From contig DIVC01000004.1 in the NCBI GenBank assembly GCA_002423905.1, positions 519 through 6,546 on the forward strand: a stretch of DNA of 6,028 nt, given 5' to 3'. This DNA comes from Idiomarina sp. UBA6142. GTDB lineage: Bacteria; Pseudomonadota; Gammaproteobacteria; Enterobacterales; Alteromonadaceae. This document shows positions 1 through 5,618 of this stretch, piece after piece (position 1 is the first letter of the stretch; each line of letters starts with the position of its first letter). The translations under genes were made by a program, and so were the position numbers. Below the pieces are notes generated by a model, which saw nothing but the letters and a program-made list of their open reading frames with translations, did no database searches and was not told where the DNA came from.

Positions 1-599
1 GGCTTGCCTCGCAGCATAAACACACCCTAGCGCAGGTTATGGCGGATTTTTGGCAGCAATTTGGAGCTCATTTGTTGGGTACTGCCGATGATAGTTTTGT
101 TCGCTTTTTGCGGCAGCAATACGGTTATGAGGCCATCGCCACTTTTATCGAACAAAGCACACAAACCACAGCAGCGCTGCCACTCGCTCAGTTACTGCCA
201 CAGTTTGGTATTGACATGAAACATGCACCAAGCAGCGATGATAATAGCTTTAGCGGTAAAGCTTCGCCGACTAGTCTGCCGGTGTCAATTGGGGCGAAAT
301 ACAAAGCCAGCAACAGTGGTCTTGAATTGACGCATGTCTATGAAGGTGAAGCAGCGGCACAAGCGGGCTTAAGCGCTCAAGATCGGCTGATTGCTATCGA
401 TTTTTTACAGCTGACTGATACCACTGTGCGAGAAATCTTTGAACGCTTTAAACCCGGCCAGCAAGTGATCGTGCATGCCTTTCATCGGGATGAATTGCGT
501 GAATATCTGCTAAGCTGGCAGGCGCCAGTTGCGCAAACTGTCCAACTGACTATTACAGCACCGGAAAAATTGGCTGGGTGGCTTAATCCACCGAACTGA
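1..599 (+). CDS. M61 family (glycyl aminopeptidase-type) metallopeptidase, C-terminal part with PDZ domain; 5' end outside window
   Basis: The reading frame is open from base 3 (first full codon) with no stop before 597-599, so this is the 3' end of a longer gene; the first ATG at 39 is internal. About 198 residues are visible. The first 60 resemble the end of the M61 catalytic region: a helix following 'LAQVMADFWQQFG', then an aromatic segment and 'LPLAQLLPQFGI', the usual lead-in to the PDZ domain. A PDZ domain covers roughly visible residues 92-167, with 'GEAAAQAGLSAQDRLIAID' as its carboxylate-loop/core signature and 'HRDELREYLL' near its end, which is typical of M61 proteins. The HExxH zinc site expected in the family would lie upstream, so activity cannot be judged. 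M61 enzymes cleave N-terminal Gly/Ala from peptides; the substrate here is unknown. The 3' end overlaps the convergent M23 gene by 17 bp. The family call is by motif memory and is fairly secure. Confidence 0.82.
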   Translation, partial: LASQHKHTLAQVMADFWQQFGAHLLGTADDSFVRFLRQQYGYEAIATFIEQSTQTTAALPLAQLLPQFGIDMKHAPSSDDNSFSGKASPTSLPVSIGAKYKASNSGLELTHVYEGEAAAQAGLSAQDRLIAIDFLQLTDTTVREIFERFKPGQQVIVHAFHRDELREYLLSWQAPVAQTVQLTITAPEKLAGWLNPPN

Positions 600-1428
600 A
601 ATGCTCAAGTGCTAAAGCCGGATCAAGGCGTTCTTGACCCCAATTAAGTCGCCAGTCGAGGTGTGGGCCAGTGGCGCGCCCGGTTGCGCCAATCTGCGCC
701 ACTACTTGACCTTGTTCGACCACATCACCAACCTGCACATGCAGCTTATGTAAATGAATATAGCTACTGGTCACCCCATAGCCATGGTCGAGGATCAAGG
801 TCCCGCCTGAATAAAATAAATTTGCTTCAGCGAGCACCACCCGCCCCGGCCACGGCGCTTGTACTGGGGTTCCGGTGGGCGCGGCAATATCGAGCCCATA
901 GTGCGGAGTACGTGGCTCTCCATTAAAAATCCGTTGGCTTCCATACACCCCACTAATTCGGCCTTTGGCGGGCTTAATTAAGGGCTGTAAAAAGTCGACT
1001 CGAGTGCTGGATTCATTGCGCGCAGCAGCAACCAGCTGTGCCTCACGCCGAGCACGAGCCACTTGTTCTGGATTCGGCGTTACCGTTTCTTGGGGCACGC
1101 CATTAACACGGTCAATCTTATAGTCGCGCGGCACTAATTCAATCACCACCGTTGCCTGTTCACCAGTGCTCGCCATCACTCGCAGATGTTGAGGGCCACG
1201 CGCTTCACGGCCAAAACCAAATACCACATGGCCGCTATGGGTAACCGGCAGCTCTTGATCCGCTAAAAATACCCGATTACCAACAGCCGTTTTACCAATC
1301 AATAATGCACCCGCAGTACGAGCGCCGCGAATTTCTAGGTTCAAATCGGCTGCTATTGCGGCCACTGAGGCGGTGCTAACCAGCACAGTTGATAAGCACA
1401 GTAACCATCCAATCGATAGTTTAGGCAT
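583..1428 (-). CDS. Exported M23 family metallopeptidase (LytM/peptidoglycan endopeptidase-like)
   Basis: 281 residues. Residues 1-26 form a signal peptide: a Lys at position 3, a hydrophobic core, then an AIA-like cleavage site before 'ADLN'. Cys11 is not in a proper lipobox, so a soluble periplasmic enzyme is expected. A beta-rich N-terminal region (about 28-110) and a charged linker (about 115-150) precede the M23 domain (about 155-275). Zinc/catalytic residues are His176 and Asp180 in 'HYGLD', His225 in 'YIHLH', and His256 in 'GPHLDW'. The canonical last motif is HxH, but here it is HxD with Asp258 as the presumed ligand. M23 enzymes cut peptide cross-links of peptidoglycan, or act as degenerate activators. 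The start at 1428 is chosen over an in-frame ATG at 1458 because AAAGGAG sits 9 nt upstream and the signal peptide then begins properly. It overlaps the upstream PTPS-like gene by 8 bp (ATGCCTAA), suggesting coupling, and ends overlapping the convergent M61 gene. Confidence 0.88.
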   Translation of the reverse strand: MPKLSIGWLLCLSTVLVSTASVAAIAADLNLEIRGARTAGALLIGKTAVGNRVFLADQELPVTHSGHVVFGFGREARGPQHLRVMASTGEQATVVIELVPRDYKIDRVNGVPQETVTPNPEQVARARREAQLVAAARNESSTRVDFLQPLIKPAKGRISGVYGSQRIFNGEPRTPHYGLDIAAPTGTPVQAPWPGRVVLAEANLFYSGGTLILDHGYGVTSSYIHLHKLHVQVGDVVEQGQVVAQIGATGRATGPHLDWRLNWGQERLDPALALEHFSSVD

Positions 1429-2302
1429 GACTAATTGCTCCTTTACCAACCCCTTCAAAACCCGTCACTTGCACCCGGGTATGTGGGTATTGCTGCTTAA
1501 TTTGCTGAGCTAAATAGGCGGCAATACATTCAACTGTCGAGTCACTCGGAATCAGATAATTTTCTTGGCGTGGAATGGCTAGTTCAAATAGCCCTTGATC
1601 CGCTCGGTAACTATAACCTACATGGCTTTGATCAGTAATCGTAGCAGCCTGCTGCGAGCGCTGTAACTGCGCAATTGCTACCACATCTTCCTCTGAACCG
1701 AGATAAATATCACGCCAGGTATCCGCCCAATGCTGCTCTACGCCTTGATCGCGTTCACCATCAATAGCAACGTATAGCCGCGAGCGATGACCATGGGCAA
1801 TACGTTGGCAATTACCATCATGCTTCTTGAGGCCATGGGTGTAGTGATAATAAGCACCCGGTATTTCCTCGGCTCGCAACTGTAACTGAATCGCATCAAC
1901 GTTTTCAGGCAGTTCGCGTTTTATCACCGCCCGCAAATAGTCAGTAATAGATGCCATAGTCACCCGCTTGGCATCAATAAAGGCGAACGCATCAGCTGGA
2001 CAATACAAGTGAATAGAGCTGCCATGTGGGCGCATAAAATCCACCCACAAGGTATCGTGCTGATCGTTGTGCACCACGTGGGTGTAGGGATGTTCGGCAG
2101 GTATTGCTAATTTGTGATCAACAGCACCATCAATAATTCGTTTAATTTGTTTCTTAACGCGGCCAAAATCCAGCACCATAGACTGCTCATTAAGCCGACC
2201 GTCCAGAATAATATCGACAATCCAACTCTCTCCCACCATGCCGCGCTCGGGGCACAAATAAGAAAAATCAATGACGGTTAGATCGTTCACAAATAACTGC
2301 AT
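1421..2302 (-). CDS. 6-pyruvoyl/6-carboxytetrahydropterin synthase-like protein with two fused PTPS (QueD-type) domains
   Basis: 293 residues, roughly twice the 120-140 residues of a single QueD/PTPS, consistent with a tandem fold. The C-terminal half has the zinc and nucleophile signature: His156 in 'HYTHGL', Cys165 in 'GNCQRIAHGH', His170 and His172, plus Glu258 in 'STVECIA' and Glu283 in 'GFEGVGKGA'. The N-terminal half (1-150) keeps the PTPS pattern 'MVLDFGRVKK' (42-51) and the Asp-His pair at 62-63 ('VDHKLA') but has 'VGES' where HGH should be, so it probably binds no zinc. PTPS-family enzymes act on dihydroneopterin triphosphate; QueD makes 6-carboxytetrahydropterin for 7-deazaguanine/queuosine synthesis. 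No queC, queE or folE neighbour is visible, so the physiological substrate is uncertain. The start at 2302 gives the family-like N-terminus 'MQLFVNDLTVIDFSY' but has only a weak GAGTG-type ribosome site. It is followed by the overlapping M23 gene and preceded, 61 bp away, by the LysE-type gene on the same strand. Confidence 0.85.
   Translation of the reverse strand: MQLFVNDLTVIDFSYLCPERGMVGESWIVDIILDGRLNEQSMVLDFGRVKKQIKRIIDGAVDHKLAIPAEHPYTHVVHNDQHDTLWVDFMRPHGSSIHLYCPADAFAFIDAKRVTMASITDYLRAVIKRELPENVDAIQLQLRAEEIPGAYYHYTHGLKKHDGNCQRIAHGHRSRLYVAIDGERDQGVEQHWADTWRDIYLGSEEDVVAIAQLQRSQQAATITDQSHVGYSYRADQGLFELAIPRQENYLIPSDSTVECIAAYLAQQIKQQYPHTRVQVTGFEGVGKGAISHA
1438..1444 (-). promoter_or_regulatory. 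Ribosome binding site deciding the M23 gene start
   Basis: On the minus strand AAAGGAG lies 9 nt before the ATG at 1428. It sits inside the 3' end of the PTPS-like gene, and the ATG overlaps that gene's TAA stop. The other in-frame ATG at 1458 has no purine-rich stretch in front of it. Confidence 0.8.
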
Positions 2303-2322
2303 AAGACACTCATAACGGTTTA

Positions 2323-2351
2323 TTAATAGTTAACGATTAGCTTGGTGCCTA
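2323..2351 (-). promoter_or_regulatory. Possible sigma70-type promoter for the PTPS-like gene
   Basis: In the 61-bp gap after the LysE-type gene, the minus strand reads TAGGCA (2351-2346), a 17-bp spacer, then TATTAA (2328-2323). Each box matches 4 of 6 consensus bases. Transcription would begin about 14-18 nt before the ATG at 2302, which is a short leader. A second -10-like TATACT lies at 2356-2351 but has no good partner box. In AT-rich DNA such matches arise by chance, so this is weak; the gene may also be read through from upstream. Confidence 0.25.
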
Positions 2352-2363
2352 GTATATCACTGC

Positions 2364-3017
2364 TTAGACAGAAGCTATAACGCCAATCACACCCAACCAG
2401 TCATAAATTAGCCACGCACTGAGGAGTAATAAAGCTGCCCCCATCAGTCGGTCAAGCCAGTGACTGATGCGCCATAGGTAACGATAAAACGGTGGCCACG
2501 TCATCAGCGAAGCTAGAAAACTAAACCATAAAGCTGTCGCTATAGCCATATACAGGCCGTAACCAAGTTTGATTAGATTCGGTGTGGCAGGGTTAATAAC
2601 GGTCGAAAATAAGGCCAAGAAAAACAACGTCGCTTTAACGTTTAACCCATTGGTTAAAAAGCCAATCCGAAACGCCTGCCAAGCTGTTATGGCCGCTGGT
2701 GAGTTGAGGTTATCAATGGGCATGGTAGCGCGCGCCTGACTCTGCAGGGCTTGCCAACCAAGCCAGCCTAAATAGCCAGCACCAATCAGCAAAAAGCTAG
2801 CATATACCCACTGATAGCGATGAATCAGAATAGCGACACCGAGCAATGAATAGGCGACATGAAGCAGAATGCCGGTGCCAATGCCAACACTGACCCAGCG
2901 GCCGATGCGACCTCCATAGCTCAAACTGTAGCGGGTGGTGACGGCAAAATCAGGGCCAGGGCTAGCTACGGCGAGCAAATGCAGTATGGCGATGGCTAAA
3001 AATTCTTGTAAATACAT
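2364..3017 (-). CDS. LysE/RhtB family translocator (amino acid or small-molecule exporter)
   Basis: 217 residues, the usual size for the family (about 200-220). It is strongly hydrophobic with about six membrane segments, approximately 4-20, 40-65, 70-92, 115-140, 148-172 and 190-212. The N-terminal signature 'ASPGPDFAVTTRYSLSYGG' (18-36) is the hallmark Pro-Gly-Pro loop of LysE/RhtB proteins, and 'GFLTNGLNVKATLFFLALF' (119-137) is the second conserved segment. In that segment the usual Asn-Pro-Lys is Asn126-Val127-Lys128. Family members export amino acids such as lysine, threonine or homoserine by proton antiport; the substrate cannot be read from sequence. The start at 3017 has AAGG 10 nt upstream. 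The gene is divergent from a LysR-type regulator 73 bp away, which probably controls it. The same-strand PTPS-like gene follows after 61 bp, so co-transcription is possible. Confidence 0.9.
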   Translation of the reverse strand: MYLQEFLAIAILHLLAVASPGPDFAVTTRYSLSYGGRIGRWVSVGIGTGILLHVAYSLLGVAILIHRYQWVYASFLLIGAGYLGWLGWQALQSQARATMPIDNLNSPAAITAWQAFRIGFLTNGLNVKATLFFLALFSTVINPATPNLIKLGYGLYMAIATALWFSFLASLMTWPPFYRYLWRISHWLDRLMGAALLLLSAWLIYDWLGVIGVIASV

Positions 3018-3035
3018 TGCGTCGAAGCCTTAGGT

Positions 3036-3065
3036 GATTTACTTTTAGTTAATTAAGATTTACTT
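3036..3065. repeat. 9-bp direct repeat, GATTTACTT, two copies with 21-bp period
   Basis: Identical copies at 3036-3044 and 3057-3065. The 21-bp period puts both on the same face of the helix, as expected for two adjacent half-sites of a dimeric or tetrameric regulator. TTAATTAA lies between them. Function is inferred; the repeat itself is exact. Confidence 0.55.
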
Positions 3066-3080
3066 AGACAAATAATCTAT

Positions 3081-3084
3081 GAGG
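3081..3084 (+). promoter_or_regulatory. Ribosome binding site deciding the LysR start
   Basis: GAGG lies 6 nt before the ATG at 3091. The earlier in-frame ATG at 3079 has only an AT-rich stretch upstream, and its own G is part of this GAGG. Starting at 3091 gives 'MSAKHPSLNALRVF', the normal N-terminal length for the family. Confidence 0.6.
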
Positions 3085-3090
3085 CCTGTC

Positions 3091-3984
3091 ATGTCAGCTA
3101 AACACCCCTCTCTTAATGCGCTACGGGTCTTTGCCATCGCTGCGCATGCACAGTCTTTTAAGCACGCGGCCCAGCAACTTGGGGTATCACAGTCAGCGAT
3201 AACCCGCCAAATACAAGCCTTGGAACAGCAGCTCGGGACTCGCCTGTTCCAACGCGATAATCGCGTGCACGCTTTAACACCCGCTGGCCACGCCCTCGCG
3301 CCCGAGCTATTGCGGCTGTTTCGCGATTTAGAACACACTATTGATCGGGTTCGCGATATCGGCGACAGCGAATTAACCACCCTACGCTTAGCCGTGCCTG
3401 ACAGTCTACTACGCTGGTGGTTAGCAAGTCGGCTGCAGCAATTTTCCGCGCTATATCCGCATGTTCGACTGCAGTTTAGCACTGTTGCCATGTACCCGAA
3501 CAGCCATGAAAAAGCCGATATTTGTAGTCATTTACAGCATGAACTCATTGATATCGCGGTACATTATGGCAAGTTAAAAGATAAAAATGTGCGCCAACAA
3601 CAGCTCTATCAGCCCACCATTACCGCTGTGGCGCGGCAGTTGCCTAACCCAGAGCAGGCCCAGCACTGGTTAGTCGATGCACAACAATTGTTGTGGCAGC
3701 AGTTCAGTAAAAGTTTTCCCAGCGTGGCGCAACAAGCGCACATTCAGCAAGCCCCGCATCAGTCTGCTCTCGACTTGCTCGCCCATAGTAACGCGGTAGC
3801 GCTGACTGATAGCTTGTTTTTATCGCATGCACAATTAAGTAGCTTACAACGCTCGCCTGATTGGTCACTAACGCTGCCTGAAGCAGTCTATGTGAGTTAC
3901 AAAGAGCGCAGCCGCCAACCGGTAGCTTTAGTGGCATTCAGCAAATGGCTGGAAAGCCGACTTAGTGCTCATCATGGCGATTAG
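3091..3984 (+). CDS. LysR family transcriptional regulator
   Basis: 297 residues, the standard LysR length. The winged helix-turn-helix is at residues 7-65: 'LNALRVFAIAAHAQSFKHAA', then 'LGVSQSAITRQIQALEQQLG' as turn plus recognition helix, then 'RLFQRDNRVHALTPAG'. A linker helix (about 66-92) leads to the periplasmic-binding-like effector domain (about 95-290), which is divergent but contains 'LRLAVPDSLLRWWLASRLQQF' style strand/helix starts and 'IDIAVHYG'. The N-terminal wording resembles the GcvA/AmpR-like branch. It is divergent from the LysE-type exporter and likely senses that exporter's substrate or a related amino acid, an inference from the common LysR-LysE pairing. Its last 23 bp overlap the 3' end of the convergent glutamate-synthase-family gene, so there is no room for a separate terminator. 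Confidence 0.92.
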   Translation: MSAKHPSLNALRVFAIAAHAQSFKHAAQQLGVSQSAITRQIQALEQQLGTRLFQRDNRVHALTPAGHALAPELLRLFRDLEHTIDRVRDIGDSELTTLRLAVPDSLLRWWLASRLQQFSALYPHVRLQFSTVAMYPNSHEKADICSHLQHELIDIAVHYGKLKDKNVRQQQLYQPTITAVARQLPNPEQAQHWLVDAQQLLWQQFSKSFPSVAQQAHIQQAPHQSALDLLAHSNAVALTDSLFLSHAQLSSLQRSPDWSLTLPEAVYVSYKERSRQPVALVAFSKWLESRLSAHHGD

Positions 3985-5473
3985 CATAGAGCTCGGATAG
4001 CGGCACACTATGACCGTGAGCAGTCACCATGCGCGCATGGTGGCGCTGTAACTGGCGGGCATGGTGGGCGCCACAGGAATGCGCAATAAGGCCTACGCCA
4101 TATTCTAAATACTTCTGGTAATTCGCTACTCGCACGCCCTTATCGGTGGGGTCTAGACCCCGTTGCAAGTCAGTATTACTGGTGGTAATTCCGGTTGGAC
4201 AGGTGTTTTTATTGCATTGCATGGCTTGGATACAACCCAAAGCAAACATAAAACCACGCGCTGACACAGCAAAATCCGCACCGACGGCGAGGGCCCACGC
4301 AACATCAGCTGGGTTAATCATCTTGCCCGAAGCAATAACTTTGATCCGCTCCTTTAAATTTGCCGTCGTCAGTTTGTCGACCAGCACCGGCAGGCTCTCG
4401 GATAACTTCAAACCGACATAATCCATTAATGGCTGCGGCGCTGCACCGGTGCCGCCATCAGCACTATCAAGCGTAATAAAGTCGGGCGCACTGGCAGCGC
4501 CACGGGCGTGAATAGCAGCTATCAGTTCATCCAACCAGCGCGGTTCACCAAGCACTAACTTAATACCAGTTGGCTTACCCGTGGTTTCACGTACTAAATG
4601 AATGAAATCCAACAGTTGTTCGGTGTTATTAATATCGTTGTGACGATTTGGACTGATCGAGTCTTGCCCTTCTACAATGCCCCGAATAGCAGCCACTTCA
4701 GCATTGACCTTAGCGGCGGGTAAAATCCCACCTTTGCCCGGTTTGGCGCCTTGACTTAATTTGACCTCAAACATTTTGACGGCTTCCATCGCGGCTAGTT
4801 CTTCTAACCGCAATAGGTTCAACCTGCCTTGGTGGTCGCGAACACCATATTTTGCGCTGCCGATTTGAAAGACTAAATCACACCCACCCGACACGTGATA
4901 AGGGCTGAGCCCGCCTTCACCGGTATTAAGCCAACAGCCAGCTTGTTTGGCTCCGCGCGATAGTGCCTGAATAGCTACCGGCGATAACGCCCCGTAGCTC
5001 ATGGCAGAAATATGAAACAGGCGCGACGTTTGATAGGGTTGGCGACAATCTGCGCCAATGACTACTGGCTGTGGCTGTTGTTGTTCTTCATCTTGTGGTG
5101 GAAACGTGGCATTGGCAAAAATAATCGTCCCTGGTTTGGTCAAATCTCGGGTAGAACCAAAAGCGATGGTGCGATCAACGTCTTTAGCTGCGCGATAAAC
5201 CCAGCTCCGCTGCGCCCGATTAAACGGCATTTCTTCGCGATCCATTGCATAGAAATACTGCCGAAAAAATTCGCCGAGGTACTCAAAACTATACCGAAAC
5301 CGCCCTATTACTGGGAAATTTCGTCGAATGGTATGATGGGTTTGGCGCTTATCGATCACATACAACACGGCTAACCAGGCCAGCCCAACTAGCAATGTCA
5401 ACACCATCAGAGCTAGTATAAACTGCGCCACCAGTAGCATAGCTTGAGTAAAATCGGATAAATTCTGATACAC
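3962..5473 (-). CDS. Membrane-anchored FMN-binding glutamate synthase family protein (stand-alone GltS-type domain)
   Basis: 503 residues from a GTG start. Residues 13-40 form one transmembrane helix, followed by a basic stretch (DKRQTHHTIRR), which places the catalytic part in the cytoplasm. The glutamate synthase (FMN barrel) domain spans about 140-470: 'HISAMSYGALSPVAI' (154-168), 'GEGGLSPYH' (185-193), 'KPGKGGILPAAKV' (244-256), 'LDSADGGTGAAP' (335-346) and 'VIASGKMINPADVAWALAVGAD' (379-400) are its FMN/substrate motifs. Cys414, Cys420 and Cys425 have the C-x5-C-x4-C spacing of the GltB 3Fe-4S cluster. In full GltB this domain makes glutamate from 2-oxoglutarate and ammonia delivered by a glutaminase domain. 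Here no glutaminase domain and no FAD/NAD(P)H subunit is present, so electron donor and true reaction are unknown. The start at 5473 is preferred over GTG 5488 because GGAGG lies 8 nt upstream of it. Confidence 0.9.
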   Translation of the reverse strand: MYQNLSDFTQAMLLVAQFILALMVLTLLVGLAWLAVLYVIDKRQTHHTIRRNFPVIGRFRYSFEYLGEFFRQYFYAMDREEMPFNRAQRSWVYRAAKDVDRTIAFGSTRDLTKPGTIIFANATFPPQDEEQQQPQPVVIGADCRQPYQTSRLFHISAMSYGALSPVAIQALSRGAKQAGCWLNTGEGGLSPYHVSGGCDLVFQIGSAKYGVRDHQGRLNLLRLEELAAMEAVKMFEVKLSQGAKPGKGGILPAAKVNAEVAAIRGIVEGQDSISPNRHNDINNTEQLLDFIHLVRETTGKPTGIKLVLGEPRWLDELIAAIHARGAASAPDFITLDSADGGTGAAPQPLMDYVGLKLSESLPVLVDKLTTANLKERIKVIASGKMINPADVAWALAVGADFAVSARGFMFALGCIQAMQCNKNTCPTGITTSNTDLQRGLDPTDKGVRVANYQKYLEYGVGLIAHSCGAHHARQLQRHHARMVTAHGHSVPLSELYANRHDEH

Positions 5474-5481
5474 AGCAAAAG

Positions 5482-5486
5482 CCTCC
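5482..5486 (-). promoter_or_regulatory. Ribosome binding site deciding the GTG start of the glutamate-synthase-family gene
   Basis: On the minus strand GGAGG is 8 nt before a GTG at 5473. The longer frame begins at another GTG (5488) that overlaps this site and has no purine tract ahead of it. No in-frame ATG occurs before 5440, which would already cut into the membrane helix. The five residues at stake do not affect any domain. Confidence 0.65.
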
Positions 5487-5489
5487 ACA

Positions 5490-5584
5490 GCTGCATCATT
5501 GCAAGCGCATTAATGCTTCATTGATGCTGCCACTTTAGGCAAGAATGACTAGAAAAACCACTACAAATCAGACAATAATGCAGC
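5490..5584. repeat. Three related copies of a 12-bp GCTGCATCATTG-like element
   Basis: Copy 1 is GCTGCATCATTG (5490-5501, plus). Copy 2 is GCAGCATCAATG read on the minus strand (5530-5519). Copy 3 is GCTGCATTATTG on the minus strand (5584-5573). Copies 1 and 3 match at 11 of 12 bases; copies 1 and 2 differ at two bases. Copies 1 and 2 form an imperfect inverted repeat around the palindrome GCATTAATGC (5507-5516). This pattern suggests a protein-binding operator; the binding protein is unknown. Confidence 0.45.
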
Positions 5585-5618
5585 AACACTTCACAGCTTC
5601 GAGATCCGTGGCGTTATC

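Larger units (their letters stand above)
3018..3090. promoter_or_regulatory. Divergent exporter/LysR promoter-operator region
   Basis: This 73-bp AT-rich gap separates the two divergent starts. It holds the direct repeat GATTTACTT at 3036-3044 and 3057-3065, 21 bp apart (two helical turns), and the perfect 8-bp palindrome TTAATTAA at 3049-3056 between the copies. On the minus strand TTGTCT, an 18-bp spacer and TAAAAG form a possible exporter promoter overlapping these repeats. LysR regulators commonly bind such shared regions and repress their own gene. That this LysR binds here is inferred from layout. Confidence 0.5.
5474..5618. promoter_or_regulatory. Divergent promoter region between glutamate-synthase-family and monooxygenase genes
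   Basis: This 145-bp gap must hold promoters for both outward genes. It contains a 10-bp perfect palindrome GCATTAATGC (5507-5516) and three related copies of a 12-bp element (see the repeat entry). A -10-like AATAAT occurs on the plus strand at 5574-5579 but lacks a convincing -35 box at 16-18 bp, so I do not place exact promoters. No small ORF or RNA gene is evident. Confidence 0.5.

Noticed and set aside
577..592. Small hairpin GGTGG-CTTAAT-CCACC at the convergent M61/M23 junction, as a possible bidirectional terminator
   Set aside because: The stem is only 5 bp and no T-run follows on either strand, so it does not meet the pattern of an intrinsic terminator.
663..926. Plus-strand open frame of 87 codons
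   Set aside because: It lies wholly antisense inside the M23 domain, shows no recognisable domain and has Arg/Pro/Ala-rich low-sense composition typical of a shadow frame.
1429..1458. Ten-residue N-terminal extension of the M23 protein from the ATG at 1458
   Set aside because: It lacks a ribosome site, would bury the strong AAAGGAG inside the coding region and would put charged residues ahead of a complete signal peptide.
1421..2302. Naming the PTPS-like gene queD and assigning it to queuosine synthesis
   Set aside because: The protein is a double-length tandem form with a degenerate first half, and no other queuosine gene is in view.
3060..3491. Minus-strand open frame of 143 codons
   Set aside because: It is antisense to the LysR helix-turn-helix region, is rich in Cys, Ser and Arg, and would block the divergent promoter; a shadow frame.
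3704..3937. Minus-strand open frame of 77 codons
   Set aside because: Antisense to the LysR effector domain with no recognisable motif.
4146..4421. Plus-strand open frame of 91 codons
   Set aside because: Antisense to the FMN and iron-sulfur part of the glutamate-synthase-family gene, whose motifs are unambiguous.
5012..5374. Plus-strand open frame of 120 codons with a Trp-rich hydrophobic stretch
   Set aside because: It is antisense to the N-terminal part of the glutamate-synthase-family gene; the Trp/Leu run reflects the complement of Gln/Pro-rich codons there.
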